DNA of 64,000 nucleotides from the NCBI RefSeq assembly GCF_003957745.1, contig NZ_CP020373.1:1364001-1428000 (forward strand). Reading direction: 5' to 3'. The notes under the pieces are model-generated. The model was given only the letters and a program-made list of their open reading frames with translations. It was not told where the DNA came from and did not search any database. The stretch comes from Shewanella khirikhana. Its GTDB lineage: Bacteria; Pseudomonadota; Gammaproteobacteria; Enterobacterales; Shewanellaceae. This document shows positions 25,377-35,009 of the stretch, piece after piece. The stretch's first letter is position 1. Every line of letters begins with the position of its first letter. The position numbers were made by a program, and so were the translations under genes.

Positions 25377-27572
25377 TTACAGCAGGCCGCGGCGTTTAAG
25401 GAGCGCATCCACAGTGGGCTTTTGACCACGGAAGTTGATGTAATCCTGCATCAGATCCTGGCTGTTACCCATAGACAAAATCGCTTTGCGGTACTTGTCG
25501 CCGTTTTCGCGGGTCAGGCCGCCCTGGGCCATGGTGTGGGCAAAGGCGTCTGCGGCAAAGACTTCGGTCCACAGGTAGGCGTAGTAACCTGAGGAGTAAC
25601 CACCGGCAAAGATGTGGCTGAAGTAAGTTGACTGGTAACGTGGCAGCACGGGGCCAAAGTCCACGCCGTGCTTGGCGAGCGCCTTGGCTTCGAAGGCTTT
25701 GATGTCATCAACCTTGGCGTCCTGACCTATGGAGTGCCACTCCATGTCAAGGAGCGCAGCGGCCAGATATTCCACTGTGTCGTAACCCTGGTTGAAGCTG
25801 GCGGCGGCCTGCACTTTTTTCAAAAGCTCAGCCGGAATGGCTTCACCGGTTTGATAGTGTTTGGCGTAGTGGGTCAACACCTCAGGGTCTACCGCCCAGT
25901 CTTCGTTGGCCTGTGACGGGAACTCGACAAAGTCGCGGGCGGTGGCGGTACCGGCAAGGCTTGGGTATTTCACCTGAGAGAAAAGTCCGTGAATGCCGTG
26001 GCCAAATTCGTGGAACAGGGTGGTCACTTCATCGAAGGTCATCAGGGTTGGCTGACCGGCCGCAGGCTTGGGGATATTGAGCGCGTTGTACACCACCGGC
26101 TTGTTGCCGCTAAGGAAACTTTGGCTGACAAACTCATCCATCCAGGCGCCACCGTTTTTACCCACACGGGCGTAAGGGTCGAGATAGAAAAGCCCCACCG
26201 AGCTGCCATCTTCGTTGAATACTTCATAGGCGAGCACGTCCGGGTGCCACACGGGCAGGTCCTTGCGCTCTTTAAGGCTGATGCCGTAGAACTTGTTCAT
26301 GGCATAAAAGAGCCCGTCTTTCAGTACGGTATTGAACTCGAAGTAAGGCTTGATTTGGCTTTCATCCAGATCGTATTTGGCTTTGCGTACCTTTTCGGCG
26401 TAGAAGGCCCAGTCCCATGGCTTGAGTTCAAAATCAGCACCGGCGGCCTTGATTTGCGCCTGAATATCGGCCGCTTCCACCTTGGCTTTGGCCACGGCCT
26501 TGGGGGCGAGGTCATCAAGAATGCCAAATACGGCATCGGGCTTAGCGGCCATCTGATCGCCAAGTACATAGTCAGCCCAGGTCGGGAAGCCCAGCAGCGC
26601 CGCTTTGTCGGCCCGCAGTTTGGCAAGCTTGATGACCAGTGGACCATTGGTGCCCATGGCGCGGTTGGCGGAGGTGTTCCACAGCTTTTCACGCAGGGCG
26701 CGGTTTTCAAGGCTGCCAAGCAGCGGTTGGCGGGTGGTGTTCACCAGGCTGATTAAATAGCCTTCTTTACCCGCTTCTTTGGCGGCGGCCGCCAGGCTGT
26801 CGATTTCGCTGTCACTTAAGCCGGCAAGTTCGGCGCGGTCAGTTACCAGCAGCACATCGTCTTTGAATGACTTAAGAATGTTCTGGTTAAACTCGGTGCT
26901 GAGCTTGGCCAGCTCGCCATTAAGCTCACGCATTTTGGCTTTGTCGGCGTCGTTTAACTTGGCACCGGCGCGGACAAACTGGTTGTAATAGAAATCCACC
27001 AGACGCTGATCTTCAGCGCTGAGGCTCGCTTTGGCGGCATACACGGCGGCAACACGGGCAAACAGCTTATCGTTCAGATAGATGTTGTCGGTGTGCTCGG
27101 TGAGTTTGGGTACCAGCTCGCCTTCAATGGCCTGCACTTCATCGTTTGACATCAGGCCAGAGAGGTTAAAAAACACCTTCAGGGTGCGGGTCAGGATGGC
27201 ACCGGATTTCTCCATGGCCACCAGGGTGTTATCAAAGTTTGGTGCATCCGGGGTGGCGATAATGGCCTCAATCTGCTGATTGTGCTCGGCAAGGCCTGCT
27301 TCGAAGGCGGGCAGTATATCGGCGTTGTTGATTTTATCAAACTCAGGCGCACCGTAGGTGAGCGGGCTTGGGCTCATGAGCACGTTGGTGGCCTGCGCTG
27401 AGGCTGCTTGCTCTGTAGCTACTTGGTCAGTAGCAGCTTGCTCAGAAGCCTGGGGTTGACTTGCCTGCTTGGCCGCTGTTTGAGATTGCGCAGGGGCTTC
27501 TTTTGCTTGTTCGTTACAGGCAGACAAAAACAGCGTGGCACCGATGGCGGTGGCGATAAGTGATTTATGCAT
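25377..27572 (-). CDS. dcp: M3-family peptidyl-dipeptidase (Dcp-like), lipoprotein
   Basis: A 731-residue zinc metallopeptidase. The N terminus MHKSLIATAIGATLFLSAC is a lipoprotein signal with lipobox Cys near residue 19, then a 40-residue Ala/Gln/Thr linker, then the all-helical M3 domain with HEFGH near residue 520 (TLFHEFGHGIHGLF) and the downstream E and GGYSSGYYAYLW block. Dcp enzymes remove C-terminal dipeptides; this one should act at the envelope. GGAG precedes the ATG at 27572. A paralogue lies immediately upstream on the same strand. Confidence 0.9.
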   Translation of the reverse strand: MHKSLIATAIGATLFLSACNEQAKEAPAQSQTAAKQASQPQASEQAATDQVATEQAASAQATNVLMSPSPLTYGAPEFDKINNADILPAFEAGLAEHNQQIEAIIATPDAPNFDNTLVAMEKSGAILTRTLKVFFNLSGLMSNDEVQAIEGELVPKLTEHTDNIYLNDKLFARVAAVYAAKASLSAEDQRLVDFYYNQFVRAGAKLNDADKAKMRELNGELAKLSTEFNQNILKSFKDDVLLVTDRAELAGLSDSEIDSLAAAAKEAGKEGYLISLVNTTRQPLLGSLENRALREKLWNTSANRAMGTNGPLVIKLAKLRADKAALLGFPTWADYVLGDQMAAKPDAVFGILDDLAPKAVAKAKVEAADIQAQIKAAGADFELKPWDWAFYAEKVRKAKYDLDESQIKPYFEFNTVLKDGLFYAMNKFYGISLKERKDLPVWHPDVLAYEVFNEDGSSVGLFYLDPYARVGKNGGAWMDEFVSQSFLSGNKPVVYNALNIPKPAAGQPTLMTFDEVTTLFHEFGHGIHGLFSQVKYPSLAGTATARDFVEFPSQANEDWAVDPEVLTHYAKHYQTGEAIPAELLKKVQAAASFNQGYDTVEYLAAALLDMEWHSIGQDAKVDDIKAFEAKALAKHGVDFGPVLPRYQSTYFSHIFAGGYSSGYYAYLWTEVFAADAFAHTMAQGGLTRENGDKYRKAILSMGNSQDLMQDYINFRGQKPTVDALLKRRGLL

Positions 27573-27766
27573 TTTGACTCCGTTAATCGTGGCCAAAAGC
27601 GCCCGGAATGGGGCCTGGCATGCGATTGATTCCCGGCGTTACCTTAACAAGCCCGCAGGCAGGTTGCCAAGGGCAGGGCAAGGGATTGCGCTGGATTTGG
27701 CCAGCCGAAATTGTAACCAAGCCTGTTTGCCGCTGTTGAGGCGCAGGTAGCTGTAGCCAAGCCCCA

Positions 27767-27808
27767 GATAAAATGCGCCTGATAGAAAGACCTTGATAAA
27801 AAGACCCT
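27767..27808. repeat. 14-bp tandem repeat, three copies plus a terminator-like fourth
   Basis: Units of the type GATAAAAAGACCCT start at 27767, 27781 and 27795, and the next unit merges into the terminator A-tract at 27809. The layout copies the one at 25281-25322 beyond the paralogous gene's terminator, though the unit sequence differs. Confidence 0.75.
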
Positions 27809-27811
27809 GAT

Positions 27812-27837
27812 AAAAAAAGCGCCCTGTTGGGCGCTTT
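27812..27837 (-). terminator. Terminator after the second M3 peptidase gene
   Basis: AAAGCGCCC and GGGCGCTTT form a nine-bp stem with a TGTT loop; seven T residues follow on the minus strand. Confidence 0.87.
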
Positions 27838-27860
27838 GATGTTTGTTACTGCAAAACCGC

Positions 27861-30065
27861 TTACAGCAGGCCGCGGCTTTTCAGCAGTGGCTCGATGCTG
27901 GCTTCTTTACCGCGGAATTCACGGTACAGCAGCATGGGGTCTTCACTTCCACCCTGAGACAATACAGTCGCGCGAAACGCCTTGGCGGTGTCCTGGTTAA
28001 AAATGCCTTTTTCGCGGAAGGCCTCGAAGGCATCGGCGCCGAGGATATCGGCCCAGATGTAGCCATAGTAACCGGCCGAGTAGCCACCGGAGAAGATGTG
28101 GCTGAAGTAGGTTGAGCGGTAGCGCGGCGTGATCTCATCAATCAGGCCCATTTTCTTGAGGCTCGCGGCCTCAAACGCGGCGGCGTCCTGCAGTTCGCTG
28201 CTCTCAAGGGTGTGCCAGTCAAGGTCAAGCTTGGTGGCGGCAAGGTATTCAACCGTGGCAAAGCCCTGATTGAACTTGCTGGCGGCCTGGATTTTCTTCA
28301 CCAGTTCATCGGGAATGACTTCGCCGGTTTTGTAGTGCTTGGCAAACTGCGACAGCACTTCGGGCTGGGTCATCCAGTTTTCGGTTACCTGGGATGGGAA
28401 CTCCACGTAATCGCGGGGCACTGAGGTGCCGGACTGAGCTTCGTACTCAACGTTTGACAGCATGCCGTGCAGGGCATGGCCGAATTCGTGGAACAGGGTG
28501 CTGGCTTCATCGAAGGTCAGCAGTGAAGGCTCAGTCGCGGTTGGGCGCGGGTAGTTGAGCACGTTTACGATAATCGGCACTACCCGCTCATCACCCAGAC
28601 CGCTCTGTGAGCGATAGGCGTTCATCCAGGCGCCGCCACGCTTGGAGTCGCGTACGTAGTAGTCGCCCATAAAGATGGCCAGCAGCTTGCCGTCTTTATC
28701 GAACACTTCCCAGGTACGCACATCTTCATGGTACTTGGGCAGATCGTTGCGTTCTTTAAAACTCAGGCCAAACAAGCGGTTGGCGGTGTAGAACACGCCT
28801 TCGATGGTGGCATCGAGAGAAAAGTAAGGGCGGGTGTCCTGCTCGTTAAAGCTGTACTTGGCGACGCGGATTTTATCGGCGTAGTAATCCCAGTCCCAGG
28901 GGGCGAGCTTGAAGTTGCCGCCTTCGGCATCAATCAACTTTTGCATCTCGGCTACTTCAGCTTTGGCCTGATTGATGGCCGCAGGCCATACCTTGTCCAG
29001 CAGCGCATAGACGTTGTCAGGATTTTTGGCGGTGTTTTCTTCCAGCACATAGTGGGCGTGGGTTTTGTAGCCTAAAAGCTTGGCACGTTCGGCGCGCAGC
29101 GCGGCAATCTCGGCCAGGATCTTTTTGTTGTCGTGGGCATCGTTGTGATTGCCACGCTCAACATAGGCGGTGTACAGCTGCTGGCGCAGTTCGCGGTTGT
29201 CGGCGTAGGTTAAAAATGGGGTGATGGAAGGGCGCGAGGTGGTAAACACCCATTTGCCTTCCTTGCCACGGGCCTTGGCGGTGGCTGCGGCCACATCGAT
29301 AACGCTCTGGGGCAGGCCTGACAAATCTGCTTTGTTTTCAACAACCAGCTCAAAACCATTGGTTTCGGCCAGCACGTTATCGCCAAACTCCAGATTCAGC
29401 TTGCCGATTTTTTCATTCAGTTCACGCAGCTTGGCCTTGCCTGCCTCATCGAGGTTGGCGCCGCCGCGGCTGAAGGCCTTGTAGGTGTCTTCCAAAAGGC
29501 GGCTTTGGGCGGTATTCAGCCCCAGGCTATCACGCTGGTCGTATACCGCTTTGACTTTGGCAAACAGTTTGTCATTCAGGAAAATATCGTCACGGGCAGA
29601 AGAGAGCATGGGCGATACTTCCTTGGAAATCGCCTGCAGGCCCGCCGTGGTGTCCGCTGAGGTCAGGTTGTAGAACACTGATGAAACGCGGCTTAACAGC
29701 TTGCCGCTTTGCTCCATGGCTTCGATGGTGTTGGCGAACGAAGGGGCGTCAGGATTGTCGATAATCGCCTGAATTTCGGCCTTCTGACGCTTGATGCCTT
29801 CCTGATAGGCAGGCAGATAGTGGGCTTCTTCGATTTTGTCGAACGCCGGAATGTCCTGATAGGTGTTGTAAGGCGCAAAGAAGGGGTTTGTGGCAGCAAC
29901 CGGCGTTTGCTCTGGGGCCGGGGTGGCAGCAGCTGAGGTTTCCATCGCCGCAGTGGGAGCGGCGTTGGCGGTATCGGCGCTCTTGTTGTCTTCATTGCCG
30001 CAGGCGCTCAGTCCCAGCGCCAGGGTCATGGCGACGACGAGCGGTTTGAGGGTTTGTCCCTTCAT
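27861..30065 (-). CDS. dcp: Second M3-family peptidyl-dipeptidase (Dcp-like), lipoprotein
   Basis: A 734-residue paralogue of the preceding peptidase, with a lipoprotein signal (MKGQTLKPLVVAMTLALGLSAC), an Ala/Thr/Pro-rich linker and the M3 domain with HEFGH near residue 527 (TLFHEFGHALHGML) and GGYSAGYYGYIW. AGGA lies eight bases before the ATG at 30065. The two genes have separate terminators and spacers with repeats, so they are probably separately transcribed. Divergence between the paralogues suggests an old duplication. Confidence 0.9.
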   Translation of the reverse strand: MKGQTLKPLVVAMTLALGLSACGNEDNKSADTANAAPTAAMETSAAATPAPEQTPVAATNPFFAPYNTYQDIPAFDKIEEAHYLPAYQEGIKRQKAEIQAIIDNPDAPSFANTIEAMEQSGKLLSRVSSVFYNLTSADTTAGLQAISKEVSPMLSSARDDIFLNDKLFAKVKAVYDQRDSLGLNTAQSRLLEDTYKAFSRGGANLDEAGKAKLRELNEKIGKLNLEFGDNVLAETNGFELVVENKADLSGLPQSVIDVAAATAKARGKEGKWVFTTSRPSITPFLTYADNRELRQQLYTAYVERGNHNDAHDNKKILAEIAALRAERAKLLGYKTHAHYVLEENTAKNPDNVYALLDKVWPAAINQAKAEVAEMQKLIDAEGGNFKLAPWDWDYYADKIRVAKYSFNEQDTRPYFSLDATIEGVFYTANRLFGLSFKERNDLPKYHEDVRTWEVFDKDGKLLAIFMGDYYVRDSKRGGAWMNAYRSQSGLGDERVVPIIVNVLNYPRPTATEPSLLTFDEASTLFHEFGHALHGMLSNVEYEAQSGTSVPRDYVEFPSQVTENWMTQPEVLSQFAKHYKTGEVIPDELVKKIQAASKFNQGFATVEYLAATKLDLDWHTLESSELQDAAAFEAASLKKMGLIDEITPRYRSTYFSHIFSGGYSAGYYGYIWADILGADAFEAFREKGIFNQDTAKAFRATVLSQGGSEDPMLLYREFRGKEASIEPLLKSRGLL

Positions 30066-30438
30066 GGTTCGTTTCCTGTATCGAGTGTGTGGAAGATGGC
30101 GGCTTAATGTATGTTTGAATTCTGCGCCCGGGCAGCAATGATAGTGCCCGGTGGCGGCCGCCATCCGGCATGAGCCCCTTGTGTAACATGTCAGCTACAG
30201 AGCGCCAAGGCTCTTGGCGAATTTGTTGTAACAAAGCATGAGTAAATGGTTATTTCCTGCGCCTTGGGTGTGGCACACTGGATAAACTGCGCCGTTTGGG
30301 GCTAACCCCGGGCAGCCGCTGTTTACGAAAAAAGCGAGTTAAATCTCGAAAGCGCCAATCCAAAAAAATCAAAACAGAAACGCAAAAAGCCAAAAATCAA
30401 AAACCAAAAATTAAAAACAACAAACGCCGATAACGAAC
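30066..30438. other. Divergent promoter spacer with A-rich repeat
   Basis: This 373-bp spacer lies between the divergent M3 and M20 peptidase genes. Its right third (30350-30430) is strongly A-rich and contains a 14-bp direct repeat, CCAAAAATCAAAAA at 30390 and CCAAAAATTAAAAA at 30404. No coding frame or clear factor site is evident. Confidence 0.55.
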
Positions 30439-32016
30439 ATGAAAAAAATAACATCTGCCCGTTTTAGCCAGCGCTGCCTGTCTGCCCTTATTCCGCTGTT
30501 GATAGCCACGTCCGGCTCGGCCGCCCAGGCTGCTGCGCCAGCCCCCTCCGCCGAGGCGCAAAAAGTCGCCGGGTACGCAGCGGCGCATTTCCAGCAGGCC
30601 CAAATCGATACCCTGAAGACCCTGGTCAGCTACGACACCCGCGCCCGTGAGGGCCTGACGCCGGAGACCGACCCTGTATTTGCCGACTTTAAGCGAGCGC
30701 TTGGGGTAAAAGCCCGGATGCTGGGGCTTGATGTAGAAGACTGGGGCTATGTGATGCTGATAAGCCTGTCGCCAAAGGGCGCCTCTGCCAGTACCAAAAA
30801 GGTGGGGGTGATCACCCATGGCGATGTGCAGCCCGCCGACCCCAGCCTGTGGCCCCAAAGCCCCTACGAACTGACCGAAACCGCCGATGGCAAACTCGTT
30901 GGCCGCGGCGCCGAGGATGACAAGGGCCCGATTGTCACCGCGCTTTACGCCATGAAAGCCATCAAAGACAGCGGCATAGTGCTTAAGCGGCGCATCGAAC
31001 TGCTGGTCTATATGGCCGAAGAGTCGGACTGGGATCCCTTGAAAGCGTTTTTAAAAACTCACCAGAGCGCCGATATCAACATCACCCTGGATGCTGAATA
31101 CCCGGTGGTGACGGGCGAGAAGGGCTGGAGCCAAATCAAGCTGAGCTTGCCCCGGGTAATGGCGAAAGTTGCCGCCGATACACCGGTGTTAACCCATTTC
31201 AGCGGTGGCAGTTTTGCCAGCCAAATTCCGCAGCAGGCCAGGGCGGTGATTCAAAACTCCAATCCCGCGCTGGTGGCAGCCCTCAAAGCCCGCGCCGAAA
31301 CCTTGCCTATCAAAACGGACTTTATCGACGAGCCTCTGGGGCTGGCAATTCTGGCCACAGGCAAGGCGGCGCATTCATCCACACCGGAGGACGGTATCAA
31401 TGCAGTGGCCTATCTGGCTGAGCTTTTGTCGCCCAGCGCCGATGGCAGCATTCCTGACTGGCCCATGACGACTGCGGCTTCCACGGTGGATTTTTTACAT
31501 TCGCTGGTGGGTACCGGCCTTTATGGCGACAAATTTGGCAAGCTTGGCTACAGCGATGAGTTTATGGGGCCTATGACGCTGGCACCGACCCTTATTACTG
31601 AAACAAAAGCGGGCGCCGAAGTGACTCTCAATCTGCGCCGCCCCGTGGGGCGTACCCCCGAAGAGCTGGATAAGCTTGCCATGGAGGCCATTCATGCCTG
31701 GCAGGACGCCAGAGGCACTCAGGTGGCTGATATCGAGACTTACTGGGGCACACCCATGTTGGTTAAGGATGCGCCCCATCTTGAGACCCTGCTTGGTGTG
31801 TATGGCCATTACACCCACACAGCTGACCCAAAGCCCATTGCCATTGGCGGCTCGACCAATGCCAAGTTGTTCCCCAATGCCTTAAGTTTTGGTCCGGCCA
31901 TGCCCGGCGTGGAATACACGGGCCACAGCGAAAATGAATTTATTACCAGGGCGCAGCTTAAGCTGAACCTGGAAATGTACACAGCCGCGCTGGTAGAACT
32001 GGCGATGCGCGACTAA
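30439..32016 (+). CDS. Exported M20-family dipeptidase
   Basis: A 525-residue metallopeptidase with a signal peptide (MKKITSARFSQRCLSALIPLLIATSGSAAQA in part). The M20 zinc motifs are visible: THGDVQPADP, GRGAEDDKGP, EESDWDP and LDAEYPVV, with the last His in GVEYTGHSENEF. The AEDDKGP and EESDW forms are those of PepV-like dipeptidases. It probably hydrolyses dipeptides in the periplasm, which would follow on from the two peptidyl-dipeptidases next door. No strong ribosome-binding site is visible. Confidence 0.87.
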   Translation: MKKITSARFSQRCLSALIPLLIATSGSAAQAAAPAPSAEAQKVAGYAAAHFQQAQIDTLKTLVSYDTRAREGLTPETDPVFADFKRALGVKARMLGLDVEDWGYVMLISLSPKGASASTKKVGVITHGDVQPADPSLWPQSPYELTETADGKLVGRGAEDDKGPIVTALYAMKAIKDSGIVLKRRIELLVYMAEESDWDPLKAFLKTHQSADINITLDAEYPVVTGEKGWSQIKLSLPRVMAKVAADTPVLTHFSGGSFASQIPQQARAVIQNSNPALVAALKARAETLPIKTDFIDEPLGLAILATGKAAHSSTPEDGINAVAYLAELLSPSADGSIPDWPMTTAASTVDFLHSLVGTGLYGDKFGKLGYSDEFMGPMTLAPTLITETKAGAEVTLNLRRPVGRTPEELDKLAMEAIHAWQDARGTQVADIETYWGTPMLVKDAPHLETLLGVYGHYTHTADPKPIAIGGSTNAKLFPNALSFGPAMPGVEYTGHSENEFITRAQLKLNLEMYTAALVELAMRD

Positions 32017-32041
32017 TACAGCCCGCCGGGTTTCAGGAAAC

Positions 32042-32069
32042 AAAAAAGCGCCTTTAAGGCGCTTTTTTT
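32042..32069. terminator. Bidirectional terminator between M20 and ggt genes
   Basis: AAAAAAGCGCCTT and AAGGCGCTTTTTTT form a near-perfect palindrome with A and T tracts at each end, between convergent genes. Confidence 0.9.
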
Positions 32070-32117
32070 ACTCTAGGTGCGAATTAACGCGCTTTGGCAA
32101 GCGTGTTTTAACGCCCG

Positions 32118-33890
32118 TCAGTAACCCAGGGTTTCACTGGCGCTTTGGCGCGGATCCGAGGCGCCATAAATACCGTCCTCAGTGACCACTATCGACTGGG
32201 TCGATCCCATGGCATGTTTCACCTTTACCTTGTGGCCCATGGACTCCAGCAGACGGCGGGTATCCAGGTTCAGGCTGCGCTCGGTGCGGATTTCATCAGG
32301 ATACCACTGGTGATGAACCCGGGGCGCAATGCTGGCCTCGGCAATGTTCAAATCGTAATCCACCACGTTCATGATGATTTGCAGCACGGTATTGATGATG
32401 CGCGAGCCGCCGGGGCTGCCGGTAACGATAAAGGGCTTGCCGTCTTTCATCACTATGGTGGGGCTCATGGATGACAGCGGCCGTTTTTGCGGCTCCACCG
32501 CATTGGCATCACCGCCAAGCAGGCCATAACCGTTGGGGCTGCCGGGTTTGGCGGCAAAGTCGTCCATTTCGTTATTGAGCAGGATGCCGGTGCCCTTGGC
32601 CACCATGCCGGAGCCGTAGCTGAAGTTGAGGGTATAGGTGTTGGATACCGCATTGCCCCACTTATCGACCACCGAATAGTGGGTGGTTTGGTCGCTCTCG
32701 TAGGGCGTCAGCTTGCCGGGCTTGATGTCGTCCGATGGTGTGGCCTTGTTGGCAGCTATGGTCTTGGCAATGGCATCGCCATAGGCCTTGCTGGTCAGGG
32801 CCTTAACCGGCACGGTCACAAAGTCCGGGTCGCCCAGATACTCACTGCGATCGGCGTAGGCTCGCTTCATGGTTTCGGCCATAAAGTGAATGCTTTGGGC
32901 GCTGTTGTGGCCAAGCTCGCCCATGGGGAAGTGCTCGAGCACATTGAGCATTTGAATGATATGGATACCGCCGGAACTTGGCGGTGGCATGGAGACCACT
33001 TCAAGGCCGCGATAGCTGCCGCGAACAGGCTCACGCTCCATCACTTTATAGGCTTTGAGGTCGTCCAGGGTCATGATGCCGCCGGCTTCCTGCACCGCGG
33101 CGACCAGCTTCTCGGCGGTTTCGCCTTCATAAAAACCCTTACTGCCAGCTTTGCTGACGCGGCGCAGGCTTTCGGCCAAATCTTTTTGCACCAGACGCTG
33201 GCCAACGCTTAAGTTTTTGCCATCGTTGGGGTAAAAAATCTCGGCTGACGTTGGCCACTTGGCTATCCAGCCATGCAGCCCGGCGAGTGAGCTTGCCAGC
33301 TCAGCGGTGACTTCGACCCCATCTTCGGCAAGCAAAATCGCCGGCGCTATCACCTCAGACAGGGTCATGGTGCCGTATTTTTCCAGCGCCAGCTCCATCC
33401 CCATCACAGTGCCGGGTACACCTACGGCAAGACCGTGGCTGCGGCTCAGTTCATCTACCGCGTTACCGGCCTCATCGAGGAACATGTCGCGCTTTGAGGC
33501 ATTGGGAGCCGTTTCACGATAGTCGATGGCGATGGTTTTGTTGTCTTTGGCCAGATGCACCAGCATAAAACCGCCGCCGCCGAGATTACCGGCTCGGGGC
33601 AGGGTAACCGCCAGCGCAAAGCCCACGGCCACGGCGGCATCCACGGCGTTGCCGCCTTTTTTGAGAATGTCCACGCCGATGCGGGTGGCCAACGCTTCCT
33701 GACTTGAAACCATGCCGTATTTGCCGAAAATCGGTTGGGCGGTGGCCATTTCACTGAAAATGGCGCTGTCATCCTGCAATGGCTTGGTTGGCAGCTTGGC
33801 GTCGGCCGTGAAAGTGGCGCCAAAGGGTAGGGCGATGGCAAGGGCGAGAGTCAGCCCCTTTAAGGTAAAGGCACCGGGCCGTGGTTTCAT
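32118..33890 (-). CDS. ggt: Gamma-glutamyltransferase
   Basis: A 590-residue periplasmic enzyme that cleaves gamma-glutamyl bonds of glutathione and related peptides. It starts MKPRPGAFTLKGLTLALAIALPFG, a signal peptide, at 33890, with GGGGGAAAG upstream. The precursor cleavage and nucleophile Thr lies near residue 400 in SDQTTHYSVVDKWGNAVS, and GSPGGSRIINTVLQ is the conserved small-subunit block. Length matches E. coli GGT (about 580). Together with the M3 and M20 peptidases it completes an extracytoplasmic peptide-breakdown set. Confidence 0.95.
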   Translation of the reverse strand: MKPRPGAFTLKGLTLALAIALPFGATFTADAKLPTKPLQDDSAIFSEMATAQPIFGKYGMVSSQEALATRIGVDILKKGGNAVDAAVAVGFALAVTLPRAGNLGGGGFMLVHLAKDNKTIAIDYRETAPNASKRDMFLDEAGNAVDELSRSHGLAVGVPGTVMGMELALEKYGTMTLSEVIAPAILLAEDGVEVTAELASSLAGLHGWIAKWPTSAEIFYPNDGKNLSVGQRLVQKDLAESLRRVSKAGSKGFYEGETAEKLVAAVQEAGGIMTLDDLKAYKVMEREPVRGSYRGLEVVSMPPPSSGGIHIIQMLNVLEHFPMGELGHNSAQSIHFMAETMKRAYADRSEYLGDPDFVTVPVKALTSKAYGDAIAKTIAANKATPSDDIKPGKLTPYESDQTTHYSVVDKWGNAVSNTYTLNFSYGSGMVAKGTGILLNNEMDDFAAKPGSPNGYGLLGGDANAVEPQKRPLSSMSPTIVMKDGKPFIVTGSPGGSRIINTVLQIIMNVVDYDLNIAEASIAPRVHHQWYPDEIRTERSLNLDTRRLLESMGHKVKVKHAMGSTQSIVVTEDGIYGASDPRQSASETLGY

Positions 33891-34014
33891 GATCTTTCCC
33901 CCAGAACGTATTTTTGTTGTGTATTTTTTACATTTTATAAAGTGGTCACTGTGCCTGCTGCGTTGTGGCTTTGCAATGGTTTTGATGCATTTAGCCGCGC
34001 CAATGCCTTTGCAG

Positions 34015-34635
34015 TTAATTGCCAAAGGCGAGCCATAGGCCAACAAAAACCATTAAACTGCCCGCTATCCGGTTAAGCAAGGTTAAGTTGTCGCCTCGGC
34101 TTAACAGTGCCTTGAGGCTCTTGCCGCCACCGGCGTACAGCAACAAACAGCTGAACTCGGTGATAAGAATAATGGACAGCAGTGCCAGCAACTGCGGCGC
34201 CATTGGCCGCTCAACATTAATAAAAGGTGGCAGCAGCGACACCATAAAGGCCCAGCCTTTTGGATTGGCAACCGCGGTTAAAAAACCCTGACTGATAAGC
34301 GCCATCGGATGTGGGCTCGGGCCGGGTTCACTTGTTAGGGCAAACTTGCCGCGGGAGCGCCACAGATTAATGCCAAGGTACACCAGATAAGCGCCGCCGA
34401 CGTATTTAAGCGCGGCAAACAGCGATGGGTAGTTGAGCATAATGGCGGCAACACCGAGCACCGCCGCCAGCGCCACCAGCCCCACACCGACCAGCTCCCC
34501 CGCCATCATCCACAGGCTTTTACGCACCCCTATGCTCATACCAAGGGTCATGGCCAGGGTCATACACATACCCGGGGTGATGGAGACAAATAAAAAGGTG
34601 GGAATAAACACCGCAAGCAGCGCGAAATCAGGCAT
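34015..34635 (-). CDS. LysE/RhtB-family amino-acid exporter
   Basis: A 206-residue membrane protein with about six helices and the family signatures ITPGMCMTLAMTLGMSIG near the N terminus and ANPKGWAFMVSLLPPF in the middle. It lies 124 bp upstream of ggt on the same strand and may share a transcript. It is a second LysE-type exporter in the window, only distantly similar to the one at 6255. Substrate unknown; export of amino acids released by peptidases is a reasonable guess. Confidence 0.88.
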   Translation of the reverse strand: MPDFALLAVFIPTFLFVSITPGMCMTLAMTLGMSIGVRKSLWMMAGELVGVGLVALAAVLGVAAIMLNYPSLFAALKYVGGAYLVYLGINLWRSRGKFALTSEPGPSPHPMALISQGFLTAVANPKGWAFMVSLLPPFINVERPMAPQLLALLSIILITEFSCLLLYAGGGKSLKALLSRGDNLTLLNRIAGSLMVFVGLWLAFGN

Positions 34636-34729
34636 TTTTTATCGATTCTATATTCAGCAAAGTACGAAGGACTGAGCAGTGTAAATCATCCCCGGCGCGA
34701 AGAACAAGGGGCGACGCTCGCCAAAATAA

Positions 34730-34751
34730 AAGGTCGCCAATTGGCGACCTT
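34730..34751 (-). terminator. Palindromic terminator downstream of the NapC-type gene
   Basis: AAGGTCGCCAA and TTGGCGACCTT form a perfect 22-bp palindrome; on the minus strand TTTTATTTT follows. It would end the haoA-haoC transcript about 260 bases past its last stop codon. Confidence 0.7.
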
Positions 34752-34937
34752 GGGTGGAGACAGGAGATGTAGCTTATATCGTTTGAGTAATGGTTAGTTT
34801 AAATTTTTCAATTGGTTATTGGGTTTCCTTTTAGCTGCTTGCCCATGCTTGATGAGCTGTTTTCGATGCATCTGCAGCTGTTGCTCTCACAGGCATCGAG
34901 CGCTTTGGCTTGTTCGTCAGTTGGATACTCACTCCTC

Positions 34938-34999
34938 CAAGTGGCATTCGTTTCAAGGGCATTCATCTCAAATGGCATTCATCTCAAGGGCATTCATCC
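34938..34999. repeat. 15/16-bp tandem repeat in the 3' region of the cytochrome operon
   Basis: Four units of the type CAAGGGCATTCATCT start at 34938, 34954, 34969 and 34985, alternating 16 and 15 bases, so the true unit may be a 31-bp dimer. It lies just beyond the tetrahaem cytochrome stop codon and before the terminator-like palindrome, so it is probably transcribed. Confidence 0.8.
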
Positions 35000-35009
35000 A
35001 GAGGCCCTG

